Shown: piece by piece, positions 18,169 to 28,870 of the stretch
Numbering within the stretch: the first letter of the stretch is position 1
How the letters are laid out: every line of letters starts with the position of its first letter
Source: Gammaproteobacteria bacterium
GTDB taxonomy: Bacteria > Pseudomonadota > Gammaproteobacteria > Natronospirales > REEB76
Reading direction: 5' to 3'
Length of the DNA stretch: 64,000 bases
NCBI GenBank assembly: GCA_035279405.1
Contig: DATEHU010000026.1
Span: 512,147 to 576,146 of the forward strand
Position numbers and translations under genes: made by a program
Notes under the pieces: generated by a model
Database searches by the model: none
Told to the model about the DNA's origin: nothing
What the model saw: only the letters and a program-made list of their open reading frames with translations

Positions 18169-18912
18169 TCACGAGGCCTTGAGCAGGGCCTCGGGAAACT
18201 CGGCGTTGGAATACACCGCCTGCACGTCATCCAGGTCTTCGAGTGCTTCCAGCAACGCCAGCACCACTGGCGCCTGCTCGACCGAGAGCGGCACCGCGGT
18301 GGACGCACGCAGTGTGACCTCGGCGGATTCCGGCATCAGACCGGCGCTTTCCATGGCTTGCCTGACGTCGTGAAACACGACTGGATCGGTGAGTACCTCG
18401 AAGCTGCCATCTTCGGCCGTCAGGATGTCCTCCGCGCCCGCCGCGAGCGCCGTCTCCATCAATGCCGCTTCGCTGCTTCCAGCTGCAAACCTGAGCACGC
18501 CGCATTTGTTGAACAGATAGCCAACCGAACCGTCCGCACCCATGTTGCCTGCGTGCTTGGTGAACGCGTGCCGCACCTCGCCCACGGTACGCGTACGATT
18601 GTCGGTGAGGCACTCGACGATGATGGCTACGCCGCCCGGTGCATAGCCCTCGTAGCGTGCCTCTTCCAGTGCCGCAGCTCCGGGTTCGCCCGCACCGCGT
18701 TTGATGGCGCGTTCGATGGTGTCCCTGGTCATGTTAGCGCGCAGGGCATTGTCCACCGCGAGGCGCAGGCGTGGATTGTTGCCGGGAGTTGGATCACCGT
18801 GACGTGCGGCGGTGGTGATCTCGCGGATCAGGCGCGTAAACAGCTTGCCGCGCTTGGCGTCCTGGGCAGACTTGCGATGCTGGATGTTGGCCCACTTGCT
18901 GTGACCGGACAT
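18169..18912 (-). CDS. yebC: YebC/PmpR-family protein
   Basis: 247 residues with the canonical N-terminus MSGHSKWANIQHRKSAQDAKRG. The family was long described as transcriptional regulators and is now also linked to translation through polyproline stretches; I cannot tell which applies. It heads the run yebC-ruvC-ruvA-ruvB, the usual gammaproteobacterial order. Confidence 0.96.
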   Translation of the reverse strand: MSGHSKWANIQHRKSAQDAKRGKLFTRLIREITTAARHGDPTPGNNPRLRLAVDNALRANMTRDTIERAIKRGAGEPGAAALEEARYEGYAPGGVAIIVECLTDNRTRTVGEVRHAFTKHAGNMGADGSVGYLFNKCGVLRFAAGSSEAALMETALAAGAEDILTAEDGSFEVLTDPVVFHDVRQAMESAGLMPESAEVTLRASTAVPLSVEQAPVVLALLEALEDLDDVQAVYSNAEFPEALLKAS

Positions 18913-18930
18913 GGTTCACCGTCGCGCAAC

Positions 18931-19503
18931 TCAGAAGCTCAGGTTCAGCCCCACCATGAAGGTGTTGTCCAGGGTTACCGTGCTGGTGCCGGTAAAAGCC
19001 GCGGACACGTGCCGGTAGCCGACGTACAGTTCGGCGTTACGCAGGATTTCATAGCCGGCGGTTACCCCGTACTGCAGGTAGCGATCCGCATTGTTGAAGG
19101 ACACAACCTTGGGTGCCACGTACAGCTCACCACCAATGGTGAAGCGGTTGTAGGTCGGCCAGGTGTAATTGAAATGCCCGCCGAGAGCCAGCACTGTGCC
19201 ATTGCCGTTGTACTGCTTGGGACTGATGAAGAACAGCTTGCCGCCCACGGCAAACACAAACGGCGAGCCCACCGGGTTGGCGTTGCCCACCACGGTCAGG
19301 CCGGCGCTGCCGATGTCCACGTAATCGGTGTGATGCAGGTAACCGACCTCGGCTTGCAGCCCGGTATTGGTGAGACCCGCCGCATAATTTATGGACGCGG
19401 CATTGCTGCCCAGATTTACGTTCAGGTCATTCGCCTGAGCCGCGAACGCGGCACACGCCGCAAGCATGAACACCATCAGCCAGCCCGCGCGGCGCATGAG
19501 CAT
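18931..19503 (-). CDS. Outer-membrane beta-barrel protein, YfaZ-like
   Basis: 190 residues with a signal peptide ending near AQA-NDL (about residue 25). The mature part has alternating hydrophobic/polar strands (LQAEVGYLHHTDYVDIG; LALGGHFNYTW; AELYVGYRHVSAAF) and ends in a terminal Phe, as in small outer-membrane barrels. It resembles the YfaZ family, but I hold that loosely. Eighteen bases upstream of yebC and on the same strand. Function unknown. Confidence 0.7.
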   Translation of the reverse strand: MLMRRAGWLMVFMLAACAAFAAQANDLNVNLGSNAASINYAAGLTNTGLQAEVGYLHHTDYVDIGSAGLTVVGNANPVGSPFVFAVGGKLFFISPKQYNGNGTVLALGGHFNYTWPTYNRFTIGGELYVAPKVVSFNNADRYLQYGVTAGYEILRNAELYVGYRHVSAAFTGTSTVTLDNTFMVGLNLSF

Positions 19504-19972
19504 GTTTAGCCTCCTCCAGAAGTAAATCCAGTACTGGTGCTTATGATAGCGTCAAATCGGTGAATTCTGCAGTCTCAACGCATACGTGCCGGCGTGATTT
19601 GCGCTTCTACGCACTCCAGCAGACACAGCGGCACGCCGCTATCTGGATTCCCGCGTGCGGATTGATCAGCGGCTGCGCCCGCAATTCTGCAGCGTGCATC
19701 GGCTGCCGTTCCGGACCGGGCGGCATTTGCTGCAGCGGCGTCAGGCTTCAAAACCCCACGGCAATCCCGGAATCCTTGCCACACCCGTCCTGGCCGGGAC
19801 CTGATTCTGTGCCGGAACCACGCGGATCGCGGGCTGCATCGGGGGGTTCCCTTCGGCACTTTCATGGACTACATTCCCCCTGTCCCATCACGAGGAACGG
19901 GTCATCCGAGGCCATATCCCCAGGCAACCCAGACCCAATCTCGTCGGCCGTGTCAGCCGCTTCCTCGGCTAC
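19504..19972. other. 469-bp gap between divergent genes
   Basis: Upstream region of both the YfaZ-like gene and the glucosaminidase gene. Several open frames exist but none has family-like sequence or a convincing ribosome site. From about 19883 to 19972 the plus-strand frame that leads into the glucosaminidase reads as plausible protein (for example RQPRPNLVGRVSRFLGY) without an ATG, GTG or TTG. Nothing else recognised. Confidence 0.5.
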
Positions 19973-20854
19973 ATGCTGCTGTCGGCGATCCCCTTCCTGG
20001 CCGCAGGCTTCATTGTCTGGTACCACGGGCAGCGCCCGGCTCCCCCGCCACCGCTGATTGCCCAGGCCAAACTGATTCCCATCAAGCCGCCCTCAGCCAC
20101 GGCGCTCGAGAACATTTTTTCCAGCCAGGACTACTCCTGGCCGCCGCAAGCTGCGGTGCCGCCGTATGCCATCCAGAGCCTGCCCTACGGTTTTAACACC
20201 CTGGACCCGGAAGAGAAGAAGACGGTATTTTTTCGCGCGCTCCTGCCCATGGTGCTGGCGGAAAACCTGCACATCTGGAACCAGCGGGTGTTTCTGCTGC
20301 AGCAGTTTGGGCACGGCAGCATTGATCCGCTGTCAGACGCCGGCCAGGAACTGGCGAGCATAGCCAATCAGTACAAGGTAAGCGGCGACCTGAACGATCC
20401 CAAAGTGCGCGAAACGCTCTTGAGCCGCGTGGACATCATCCCGGTTGCACTGGTGCTCGCGCAGGCGGCGCAGGAAAGCGGCTGGGGAACCTCGCGCTTT
20501 GCGCTTGAGGCCAACAATTTGTTCGGCATCTGGACCTGGGACAGCGAACAGGGCAGCGTGCCGGTCAACCGTCCCGGCGATGCCAGTCACCTGGTGCGCG
20601 TCTACCCTGACCTGCAAAGCTCGGTGCGTGCCTATCTGCACAATATCAACATAGGCTTCGCGTATGTGGACTTCCGCAATATGCGCGCGCACATGCGCGC
20701 CAGTGGTCAAGCGCTGGATGCACTCGAGTTGGCTGGAGCCCTGAATCGCTATTCGATTACCGGCAGCGCGTACATCGACAATATCCGCGCCATGATCCGC
20801 GGCAACGACCTCGGCAAACTTTCCAGCCTCACCTTGGGCAATTCCGGCGGATAA
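19973..20854 (+). CDS. Bax-like glucosaminidase-domain protein
   Basis: 293 residues as drawn. An N-terminal membrane anchor or signal (MLLSAIPFLAAGFIVW), a Pro-rich linker, then a glucosaminidase (lysozyme-like) domain with VLAQAAQESGWGTSRFALEANNLFGIW, where the first Glu is the likely catalytic acid. Such proteins (Bax family) cut N-acetylglucosaminyl bonds in peptidoglycan. The start is doubtful: ATG 19973 has no ribosome-binding site and the same frame continues upstream to 19805 with basic, protein-like sequence. Confidence 0.82.
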   Translation: MLLSAIPFLAAGFIVWYHGQRPAPPPPLIAQAKLIPIKPPSATALENIFSSQDYSWPPQAAVPPYAIQSLPYGFNTLDPEEKKTVFFRALLPMVLAENLHIWNQRVFLLQQFGHGSIDPLSDAGQELASIANQYKVSGDLNDPKVRETLLSRVDIIPVALVLAQAAQESGWGTSRFALEANNLFGIWTWDSEQGSVPVNRPGDASHLVRVYPDLQSSVRAYLHNINIGFAYVDFRNMRAHMRASGQALDALELAGALNRYSITGSAYIDNIRAMIRGNDLGKLSSLTLGNSGG

Positions 20855-20975
20855 GCCCGAGGCTGGCTTGTGCCCCACACCGCGCAAGGCTCAACCCCCG
20901 GAAACGCCGGACCCGATGTTGGCGCTCACGCCGTCCAGGACCCCGCGGTCGGGACGTTCGCGTTACACTCGGCAC

Positions 20976-21695
20976 ATGTTCCGGCGCACGGTGCTGAGTT
21001 TCTTGCTGCCCGCAGCGGCCATCGCGCTCTGCGCCGCCGCAGTCCTGCCGGTTGCCGGATGCTCGCGTAAAGACGCGATGTCATCGGCGACGCCAGCGTC
21101 GGGCCAGGTCGCCGCCAACAAGGATCTGACGCAATATCAGCGCCTGCTGGCCATGTCCGATGCGGTGCAGGCCGCGCAGCTGGGCGAGCAGATTGTCCTA
21201 AAATATCCCGGCACCCCGGCTGCGGCGGAAGTGCAGAAATCATTGCCTGAAATAAAAGCCCGCGCCGCGGCCCAAACCAAACGGCGACTTGCAAACCTGT
21301 GGGTTTACTCGGCCACGGACGCGGGCGGCCTTCAGTACACCGCCAGCATCTACACCAGCGAGCCGGCCGGCGCCGACGTGCAACTGATCCTGCGCCGCCA
21401 CGAAAACTGGGGCCAGAGCGTGTACCTGTTCGGCAGCGGCAACGGTTTCGTCTGCCGGAAACTCTGTGACGTGGCGATGTCCTTCGATGGCAAGCACGAA
21501 GTCTGGAAGGCGTTTCCGCCCACCACCGGAGAGCCCGCCATCTTCATCAAGGACGACCAGACATTCATCGTGGCCCTGGAAAAAGCCAAGGTCATCACCA
21601 TGGATGTGGTAACGAAGAGCCATGGCAAGGAAACCCTGGAATTCGAGGTCGGCGGCTTCGATCCCGCGAAATTCCCGCCGTTGCCCAAGCAATAG
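20976..21695 (+). CDS. Putative lipoprotein of unknown function
   Basis: 239 residues from ATG 20976. A signal peptide with lipobox LPVAGCSR (Cys near residue 29) predicts lipid attachment. A helical part follows (LAMSDAVQAAQLGEQIVLKYPGTPAAAEVQKSL read in parts, TPR-like), then a beta-rich half with Cys residues in FVCRKLCDVAMSF that could form a disulfide. I do not recognise the family. It follows the glucosaminidase gene by 121 bp on the same strand. Confidence 0.75.
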   Translation: MFRRTVLSFLLPAAAIALCAAAVLPVAGCSRKDAMSSATPASGQVAANKDLTQYQRLLAMSDAVQAAQLGEQIVLKYPGTPAAAEVQKSLPEIKARAAAQTKRRLANLWVYSATDAGGLQYTASIYTSEPAGADVQLILRRHENWGQSVYLFGSGNGFVCRKLCDVAMSFDGKHEVWKAFPPTTGEPAIFIKDDQTFIVALEKAKVITMDVVTKSHGKETLEFEVGGFDPAKFPPLPKQ

Positions 21696-21757
21696 CGGTC
21701 GGTAGTACACTCGCGCTTGCTTTTTTCCTCCGGGATCCTGCGCGGATTCAGTGCCAA

Positions 21758-22831
21758 TCAGGGCGGTGGCGGCAACAGCCACATCTTGCTGTACCAGTAA
21801 TAGCGCCCGTTGACCAGCGCGGTGCAGTTGTAACGCGTACGCCCGACACCTACGGCTGCCGGCGCCTGGACGGCGAACCGGGTGCGCTCCGCATTCAGCC
21901 AGGTGACCGGCATGGGCGGCCCGTTCAGGTAGCAATGCAGCTCCGCGGGCGGTACCCGCCCCAGCACCAGGCTCACCTCCAGCCGTGGCGGATTGTTGGC
22001 GGAAGTCACCAGTGGATTCCACGGCAGCACTGATGCGATCGGCATGGGCAAGCTGGTCGCATCCAAGACAAACTGCAAAATCGCGCTGTAACCCTCCTCA
22101 ATGGGGAAACGCGGCAGGGCGCGTGTATCCAATGGCTCGCCGATAGCGCCGGCCTGCTGCCCGAAGGCGACATAGCCCAGCCCGGTGACCAGCTCCGCCA
22201 GGTCCTGATCGTATTCCCCGTAAGGATACGCGAAGAGTTTGGGATCGGAATTGGTCTGTGGCCCGAGTTCGGCCTGCAAGCGCGCCTGGGCACCCAGAAT
22301 ATCCTTGCGCATGCGGTCAGCCCAGGCGAGATCCGTCTCGCCCTTGTTGCGAAACGCCAGGTGTGCATGATCCATGGTGTGATTGCCGAAATTTGCGCCA
22401 TGCTGCTGCATTTCGCGCAGCTCGTCCCAAGTCATGAAGTCCGGCAGGTGCTGGTCCACGGCATCGGTTGAGACAAACACGGTGAACGGCCAGCCGCGCG
22501 CCTTGAGCCGCGGGTAGGCATACTCGTACACCGTTTGATAGGCGTCATCTATGCTGATGGCCACCACATGATCGGGAATCGGGCGACGCGCCCTGAGATA
22601 GTCCACGACCTTCGCCAGTGGCCACACCTGATAGTGGCGCTGCGCAAGCCAGTTCAATTGGGCGTCGAAATCCGCAAGCGTAACGTTGGTGGACGGATGG
22701 CGCGCATCTCCAAAGCGGTGATACATGAATACCACCGCATGCGAGGGGACTGCAGCGGGCGGCGATGGTGTTTGCGCCGCGGCCGCGAACGGCAGCAGGC
22801 CCAGAACTATTGCACAAAGCATCTGGCGCAT
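21758..22831 (-). CDS. Polysaccharide deacetylase (NodB domain), secreted
   Basis: 357 residues from ATG 22831, chosen because it starts a normal signal peptide (MRQMLCAIVLGLL, cleavage near AAA-QTP); ATG 22879 adds 16 unlikely residues. The NodB/CE4 domain shows VVFMYHRF, the metal and catalytic Asp pair in SIDDAY and the metal His residues in NHTMDHAH. Such enzymes remove acetyl (or formyl) groups from polysaccharide or peptidoglycan sugars. The last 100 residues form a separate beta-rich domain. The substrate is not evident. Confidence 0.88.
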   Translation of the reverse strand: MRQMLCAIVLGLLPFAAAAQTPSPPAAVPSHAVVFMYHRFGDARHPSTNVTLADFDAQLNWLAQRHYQVWPLAKVVDYLRARRPIPDHVVAISIDDAYQTVYEYAYPRLKARGWPFTVFVSTDAVDQHLPDFMTWDELREMQQHGANFGNHTMDHAHLAFRNKGETDLAWADRMRKDILGAQARLQAELGPQTNSDPKLFAYPYGEYDQDLAELVTGLGYVAFGQQAGAIGEPLDTRALPRFPIEEGYSAILQFVLDATSLPMPIASVLPWNPLVTSANNPPRLEVSLVLGRVPPAELHCYLNGPPMPVTWLNAERTRFAVQAPAAVGVGRTRYNCTALVNGRYYWYSKMWLLPPPP

Positions 22832-22918
22832 GGATGCAAACCTTAATCGCTGCGTCACAGATACGCAATGCAAAGGCAAATGGCCGTCAGCGTCCTGGCC
22901 GGTGCGGGAACACCGGCG

Positions 22919-24352
22919 TCAGCGGTTGAGCACGTGAATGGCGCGCTTGTCCACCGCCAGCGCGGCTTCGTGCATGGCTTCCGCCAGCGTGGGATGCGCG
23001 TGAATGGTGCGCTGCAGGTCTTCGGCGCTGGCGCGGAATTCCATGGCGGTGGCGGCTTCCGCAATCATCTCGGAAGCCATGGGACCGAAAATGTGCACAC
23101 CCAGTATCTCGTCGCTATCGGCCTGCGCCAGCATCTTTACCCGGCCGGTGCCCGCTTCCATGGCGTTGGCGCGGCCGTTGGCGGCGAAGGGAAACGTGCC
23201 GGCCTTGTATTTCACACCCTGCTTCTTCAGTTCCTCCTCGGTCTTGCCTACCCAGGCGATTTCCGGCCAGGTGTAGATCACCGAGGGAATCACCTCGTAA
23301 TTCATTTCCGCGACTTTGCCGGCGATCAGGTCCGCGACCATGATGCCTTCTTCCGAACCCTTGTGCGCCAGCATCGGACCGCGCACGCAGTCGCCGATGG
23401 CCCAGATGTTTTTCACGCCGGTGCGGCATTCCTCGTCCACCTGGATGAAGCCGCGCGCGTCGCACTTCACGGCGCTGCCGTCCTCGATCAGATTCCGGGT
23501 CGCGGGCCGCCGCCCCACCGCCACAATCAGCTTGTCCACCTCGAGGGTGTGCTTGCCGTCCTTGTCCTCGTAGTTCACCGTGATGCTGGCCTTGCCCTGG
23601 CTCGCGCCGGTGACTTTCGCGCCCAGGCGGATGTCGAGGCCCAGTTTGCGGAACTGGCGCTCCGCGTCCCGGGCAATCTGCTGGTCGGCCATGAACAGGA
23701 ACTGCTCCATGGCTTCGAGCAGGGTGACCTGCGCGCCGAGCCGGTGCCAGACACTGCCGAGCTCCAGGCCGATGACGCCGGCGCCGATCACGCCCAGGCG
23801 TTTCGGCACCGTGGAAAATTCCAGTGCGCCCCAGGAATCCACGACGCTCTTGCCGTCGAAGGGGGCGACCTTGAGCTCCACCGGCTCCGCGCCCGCGGCC
23901 AGCACGATGTGCCTGGCTTCGAGGATGTCCTTCTTTTTTGGATCGCCGAAGTCCGTGACTTCCACCGTGCCGTTCGCCAGCAGGCGTGCGCGCCCCGGGA
24001 TGCCGGTGACATTGTTGCCCTTGAACAGCAGTGCGATGCCGCCGGTATGGGTTTGCACGATTTTCGCTTTGCGCGCCTGCATCGCGGCCACGTCCATCTT
24101 CACGTTGCCGACCTGGATGCCATGCGCGGCAAACTCGTGCTGTGTTTTATGGAGCATCTCCGAGGATTCCAGCAAGGCCTTCGAGGGGATGCAGCCGGCA
24201 TTCAGGCAGGTACCGCCGAATGCGTGTTTGCCGTCGAGGTTTTTCCAGTCATCCACACACGCGGTTTTCAGACCGTTCTGTGCGGCGCGGATCGCACACA
24301 CGTAGCCGGCCGGACCGGCGCCGATAACAATGACATCAAAAGATTGGTTCAT
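22919..24352 (-). CDS. lpdA: Dihydrolipoyl dehydrogenase (E3)
   Basis: 477 residues. FAD-binding GAGPAGYVCAIRAAQ, redox disulfide GGTCLNAGCIPSKAL, NAD-binding GAGVIGLELGSVW and the catalytic HAHPTLAEAMHEA at the C-terminus. It reoxidises dihydrolipoamide of the 2-oxoglutarate dehydrogenase complex, and possibly of other 2-oxo acid complexes. Third gene after sucA-sucB; the 199-bp gap to sucB contains a palindromic repeat. Confidence 0.97.
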   Translation of the reverse strand: MNQSFDVIVIGAGPAGYVCAIRAAQNGLKTACVDDWKNLDGKHAFGGTCLNAGCIPSKALLESSEMLHKTQHEFAAHGIQVGNVKMDVAAMQARKAKIVQTHTGGIALLFKGNNVTGIPGRARLLANGTVEVTDFGDPKKKDILEARHIVLAAGAEPVELKVAPFDGKSVVDSWGALEFSTVPKRLGVIGAGVIGLELGSVWHRLGAQVTLLEAMEQFLFMADQQIARDAERQFRKLGLDIRLGAKVTGASQGKASITVNYEDKDGKHTLEVDKLIVAVGRRPATRNLIEDGSAVKCDARGFIQVDEECRTGVKNIWAIGDCVRGPMLAHKGSEEGIMVADLIAGKVAEMNYEVIPSVIYTWPEIAWVGKTEEELKKQGVKYKAGTFPFAANGRANAMEAGTGRVKMLAQADSDEILGVHIFGPMASEMIAEAATAMEFRASAEDLQRTIHAHPTLAEAMHEAALAVDKRAIHVLNR

Positions 24353-24394
24353 TCAAATTTCCTTCGCACACCTTGCAAGATGCGCAATTTCCGA

Positions 24395-24451
24395 AAATCC
24401 CCCCGCACGCGATGCGTACCCCCTTTGCAAAAGGGGGGTCAGGGGGGATTT
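24395..24451. repeat. Nested palindromic repeat between sucB and lpdA
   Basis: An inner hairpin, ACCCCCTTT-gcaa-AAGGGGGGT (24418-24439), lies between outer inverted arms AAATCCCCCC (24395-24404) and GGGGGGATTT (24442-24451). Elements of this kind recur in many proteobacterial genomes. It splits the suc operon and could act as an mRNA-stabilising or attenuating structure between sucB and lpdA. Confidence 0.7.
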
Positions 24452-24551
24452 CGAGCGTTTGGTATTCACTGTGGCAGTTCATTAGACGCTCTCATAAGTG
24501 ATCCCTCAACCTGACCATCCCCGCCGGGGAGAGATGGGACAAGCAAGGAAA

Positions 24552-25820
24552 TCAAATTTGCAATAGCAGCCTTGCGGGATCTTCCAGCGAATCCTTGACC
24601 GACACCAGAAACAGCACCGCTTCGCGGCCGTCCACGATGCGATGGTCGTAGGTAATCGCAATGTACATCATGGGGCGCGCCACGATCTGGCCGTTGACCA
24701 CCACCGGCCGTTCCTTGATGGTGTGCATGCCGAGGATGGCGCTCTGCGGCGGATTGATGATGGGCGTGGAGAACAGCGAACCGAACACCCCGCCGTTGGT
24801 GATGGTGAAGGTGCCGCCGGTGAGTTCCTCTATGCTGATCTTGCCGTCACGCGCGCGCAGCGCGAGGTCCGCGAGCGTTTTCTCGATCTCGGCGAAGCTC
24901 ATCTGGTCGGCGTCGCGCAGCACCGGCGTCATCAGGCCGCGCGGCGTGGATACCGCCACGCTGATATCCCAGTAATCGTGATAAATGATGTCATTGCCTT
25001 CGGTGGAGGCGTTCGCCACCGGGTATTTTTTCAGCGCCTCGATCACCGCCTTGACGAAGAACGACATGAAGCCGAGCTTCACGCCCTGCTCTTTCTCGAA
25101 CTTCTCCTTGTAGCGCTGACGCAAGGCCATGACCTCGGAGAGATCCACTTCGTTGAACGAAGTCAGCATCACGGTGCTCGCCTGAGACTGGGCCAGGCGC
25201 TCGGCAATCCGCGCGCGCATGCGCGTCATCGGCACGCGCCGGTCCTGACGTGTGCCGGACGGCGCGTGCGCCGCGGCACCGGCCATCGCCGGCGCTTCGG
25301 CACTCGCGGGCCCCGGAGTACCGCCACGATTGATGAAGTCGAGTACGTCGCCCTTGGTGAGTCGTCCATCGAGACCCGTGCCCTGAATCGCGGCGGGATT
25401 CAGTTGATGTTCCTCGACCAGCCGCCGCACCGACGGACTGAGGGGCAAATCACGCCCCGCCGCCGGCGCCGGTGACGCCTGCGCCGGGGCAACAGGTGCC
25501 GGCTTGGGAGCCGGAGTCGCCGCCGGGGGTGTAGCGGGCTTGGCGGGCGGTGCGGGTGCCGCAGCAGTTTTGGCCGCCACCGCGCCGGGTTCGAGGATGC
25601 CGATCACCTGATCGGCCGTCACCGTCGCGCCGTTCGGCTGCCGGATTTCCTTGAGCACGCCGTCCGCGGGCGCCGGGCACTCGAGCACGACCTTGTCGGT
25701 TTCGATGTCCACCAGATTTTCGTCGCGTTTGACCGCGTCACCCGGCTGCTTGTGCCAGCTTACGAGCGTGGCGTCCTGAATGGACTCCGGCAGTGCCGGA
25801 ACCTTGATTTCGATGCTCAT
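24552..25820 (-). CDS. sucB: Dihydrolipoamide succinyltransferase (E2 of 2-oxoglutarate dehydrogenase)
   Basis: 422 residues: N-terminal lipoyl domain (Lys in [10 protein letters not shown]), an Ala/Pro linker, the peripheral-subunit-binding domain ([18 protein letters not shown]) and the C-terminal catalytic domain with [10 protein letters not shown], carrying the active-site His. It transfers the succinyl group to CoA. Its ATG overlaps the sucA stop by four bases. Confidence 0.97.
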   Translation of the reverse strand: MSIEIKVPALPESIQDATLVSWHKQPGDAVKRDENLVDIETDKVVLECPAPADGVLKEIRQPNGATVTADQVIGILEPGAVAAKTAAAPAPPAKPATPPAATPAPKPAPVAPAQASPAPAAGRDLPLSPSVRRLVEEHQLNPAAIQGTGLDGRLTKGDVLDFINRGGTPGPASAEAPAMAGAAAHAPSGTRQDRRVPMTRMRARIAERLAQSQASTVMLTSFNEVDLSEVMALRQRYKEKFEKEQGVKLGFMSFFVKAVIEALKKYPVANASTEGNDIIYHDYWDISVAVSTPRGLMTPVLRDADQMSFAEIEKTLADLALRARDGKISIEELTGGTFTITNGGVFGSLFSTPIINPPQSAILGMHTIKERPVVVNGQIVARPMMYIAITYDHRIVDGREAVLFLVSVKDSLEDPARLLLQI

Positions 25821-28696
25821 GCCTTCTCCGATACGGCCCGGGTCTTGGTGTTGTCACGGCTGCCGATTTGCACCGGTGCCGGCTTGTCGCTCAGCGCTTC
25901 CTGAATCAGCGCATTTTGCTGTTCTTTATGCAGTTGTGCATAGCCGGCCGCCGGCGAGGCCGAGGCCGCGCGCCCTACATAACGCAACACGTGCCTGGCG
26001 GTGAGCGGCTCCTGCAGGCGATGGCGGATTTCATACCATGCGCCCTGATTCTGCGGTTCTTCCTGGCACCACACGATATCGCGGGCATTGGCGTAGAACT
26101 TGATGACCTCGGCATACTCATCGTGCGGGAATGGATACAACTGCTCCAGGCGCGCAATCGCAATATCGTCAATCTTGGCTTTGCGCCGTGCCTGCAACAG
26201 GTCGTAATACACCTTGCCGGAGCAGAACACCACGCGCCGCACATTGGCCGCCTTGAGCGCGTCAATCTCCGGAATCACCACGTGGAAGCGCCCGTGGGTC
26301 AGATCCGCCAGCGAGGACACCGAGAGCTTGTGCCGCAGCAGGCTCTTGGGCGTCATGACGATCAGCGGTTTGCGATATGGGCGCAGCATCTGACGGCGCA
26401 GCATGTGGAACATCTGCGCGGGCGTGGAGGGCACGCACACCTGCATGTTGTGCTCGGCGCAGAGTTGCAGGTAGCGCTCAAGCCGTGCCGAGGAATGTTC
26501 GGGGCCTTGGCCTTCATAGCCGTGCGGCAGGAACAGCATCAAGCCGCAGAGCCGCCCCCACTTGGCCTCGCCGGCGGAAATGAACTGGTCAATCACCACT
26601 TGCGCGCCGTTGGCGAAGTCGCCGAATTGCGCTTCCCAGATCACCAGCGTATCCGGTTCGGCCGTGCTGTAGCCGTATTCGAACGCCATCACGCCCGCTT
26701 CCGAGAGCAGCGAATCCACCACCGTGAAGTGTTTCTGGTCCGGCGCCAGGTGTTCGAGCGGTGTCCAGGTGCTCCCGTCTCTCTGGTTGTGCAACACCGC
26801 ATGACGGTGGAAGAACGTGCCGCGTGCGGTGTCCTGGCCGGTGAGCCGTACGGGATAGCCTTCGGTCACCAGGCTCGCGTAAGCCAGCGTCTCCGCAAAT
26901 CCCCAATCCATGGCTTGCGCGCCCTGCGCCATCTTGCGGCGCGCATCGTAGATGCGCGCCACCGTAGGATGCAGCTCGACTTGCGCAGGCACGCGGTTCA
27001 TGGCGTCCATGAGGAATTTGAGCCGGTCGGCGCGCAGCCGCGTATCCACGTCCTCGTGCCAGTGATGTTGCTGGTAGCGGCTCCAATCCACGGTGTACTG
27101 GTTTGCTACCGGCGGGCCGACACCCGGTGCCACCGGTTGTCCGGCATCCAGCCGCTTGCGATAAACGTCCACGGCCTTGTCCAGAGCACCCTCGTCCACC
27201 AGTCCCGCCTGCTGCAGCTTTTCGCCGTACAGCGCCGGTGTGGTGCTGCGTGCGCGTATATCCCGGTACATGACCGGCTGCGTGGCGGCCGGCTCGTCGG
27301 CCTCGTTGTGTCCGTGCCGGCGGTAGCACACCAGATCAATGAACACGTCCTTGTGGAACTTCTGCCGGTATTCCAACGCCAGGCGCGTGGCGAATACCGC
27401 GGCTTCCGGATCGTCACCGTTGACGTGGAACACCGGAGCTTCCAGCATCTTGGCGATATCGGTGCAATAGGCCGTGGAACGCGCGTCCTGCGGGTTGCTG
27501 ATGGTGAAGCCGATCTGGTTGTTAAGCACGATGTGCAGCGTGCCGCCCACGTGGAAACCGCGTGCCTGGGAAAGCTGCATCACTTCCATGCAGATGCCCT
27601 GGCCGCTCAGCGACGCGTCACCGTGAATCATCACCGGCAGCACGGTCACGCCTTGCACATCACCACGCCGCTCCTGGCGCGCGCGCACCGAACCGGCCAC
27701 CACCGGGTCCACGATCTCGAGGTGCGAGGGATTGAACGCCAGGGCCACGTGCATCATGCCGCCCGCAGCCCGCAGGTCGGAGGAAAAACCCAGGTGATAC
27801 TTCACGTCGCCCGAACCCAGGTCCACCTTCGGATCGTAGGTGCCGGCAAATTCCTCAAACAGCTCCTGCGGCGACTTGCCGAGCACGTTGATCTGCACAT
27901 TCAGCCGGCCACGGTGCGCCATGCCGATCACGGTCTCGTGCACGCCCTGGCGGCTCGCCTGATTCACCAGGTCATGCAGCATTGCAATCAGTGACTCACC
28001 GCCTTCAATGGAGAAACGCTTTTGCCCGACATAACGGGTGTGCAGGTATTTCTCCAGGCCTTCGGCGGACACCAGCGAGTTGAAGATGGTCAGTCGCTCG
28101 TCGCGCGTGAGCTGGGCCTTGGCGCGCGCGGCTTCGACGCGTTGGCGCAACCACACGCGTTCTTCGCCTCTGGTCATGTGCATGAACTCGAAACCGATCG
28201 TGCCCAGATAGGTTGCGCGCAGCATGCTCCAGATATCCGCAAGCGGCATGCGATCGGGCCCGGTGAGCGACACGCTGCTGAACACCGTGGGCATGTCGGC
28301 CTCGCTCAGCCCGTGATACGCGAGTTCCAGGTCCGGGACCGCCGGCACCGGCTTCAGCCCCAAGGGGTCGAGCTTGGCGCGCAGGTGGCCGCGCCCCCGG
28401 TAAGCTTCGATTAGGCGAATGACGGCTGCCTGTTTCTCCGCGGCTTCGGGATGCAAGCCGCCGTTCCCCGGTCCCGAAGCCAGTCGGTGCGCATGGGCGC
28501 TCGCGGCCAGCTGCCGTTCGATGGGCAAGCGCGGCGTGTCCGTGGCTCCCGCCGCCAGCGCGCGGAAATATCCTGCCCACTCGGCAGACACTGCGGAGGG
28601 ATTGGCGAGGTACTGCTCGTAAAGAGCTTCGACATAGTCGGCGTTACCGCCCGACAGGGGGGTGCTCTGGTAACGTTGTTGGTAGGATGCGCTCAT
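25817..28696 (-). CDS. sucA: 2-oxoglutarate dehydrogenase E1 component
   Basis: 959 residues from ATG 28696 ([10 protein letters not shown]); an upstream in-frame start at 28747 would add 17 unlikely residues. Thiamine-diphosphate enzyme: [23 protein letters not shown] and [11 protein letters not shown] are hallmark segments. It decarboxylates 2-oxoglutarate in the TCA cycle. First gene of sucA-sucB-lpdA. Confidence 0.97.
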   Translation of the reverse strand: MSASYQQRYQSTPLSGGNADYVEALYEQYLANPSAVSAEWAGYFRALAAGATDTPRLPIERQLAASAHAHRLASGPGNGGLHPEAAEKQAAVIRLIEAYRGRGHLRAKLDPLGLKPVPAVPDLELAYHGLSEADMPTVFSSVSLTGPDRMPLADIWSMLRATYLGTIGFEFMHMTRGEERVWLRQRVEAARAKAQLTRDERLTIFNSLVSAEGLEKYLHTRYVGQKRFSIEGGESLIAMLHDLVNQASRQGVHETVIGMAHRGRLNVQINVLGKSPQELFEEFAGTYDPKVDLGSGDVKYHLGFSSDLRAAGGMMHVALAFNPSHLEIVDPVVAGSVRARQERRGDVQGVTVLPVMIHGDASLSGQGICMEVMQLSQARGFHVGGTLHIVLNNQIGFTISNPQDARSTAYCTDIAKMLEAPVFHVNGDDPEAAVFATRLALEYRQKFHKDVFIDLVCYRRHGHNEADEPAATQPVMYRDIRARSTTPALYGEKLQQAGLVDEGALDKAVDVYRKRLDAGQPVAPGVGPPVANQYTVDWSRYQQHHWHEDVDTRLRADRLKFLMDAMNRVPAQVELHPTVARIYDARRKMAQGAQAMDWGFAETLAYASLVTEGYPVRLTGQDTARGTFFHRHAVLHNQRDGSTWTPLEHLAPDQKHFTVVDSLLSEAGVMAFEYGYSTAEPDTLVIWEAQFGDFANGAQVVIDQFISAGEAKWGRLCGLMLFLPHGYEGQGPEHSSARLERYLQLCAEHNMQVCVPSTPAQMFHMLRRQMLRPYRKPLIVMTPKSLLRHKLSVSSLADLTHGRFHVVIPEIDALKAANVRRVVFCSGKVYYDLLQARRKAKIDDIAIARLEQLYPFPHDEYAEVIKFYANARDIVWCQEEPQNQGAWYEIRHRLQEPLTARHVLRYVGRAASASPAAGYAQLHKEQQNALIQEALSDKPAPVQIGSRDNTKTRAVSEKA

Positions 28697-28870
28697 TTTC
28701 ACCGGCAATGCACCCGCAGGTCCTGCCCCGGTTCGGCATAGACACATGCGGAAAATGCCAACAATTTCAAGCAGGCTGCGGAATATTGTTCAGGCGGCAC
28801 GCAAGCCGCTCGCTAACATATATAGTGTAACGGAACGGCGCTCGCGAGAAAACGTCGCTTACGCGCCCGA

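Noticed and set aside
25868-27994. 708-residue open frame antisense to sucA
   Set aside because: Shadow of a gene with strong codon bias; low-complexity translation, no start context and complete overlap with an unmistakable sucA.
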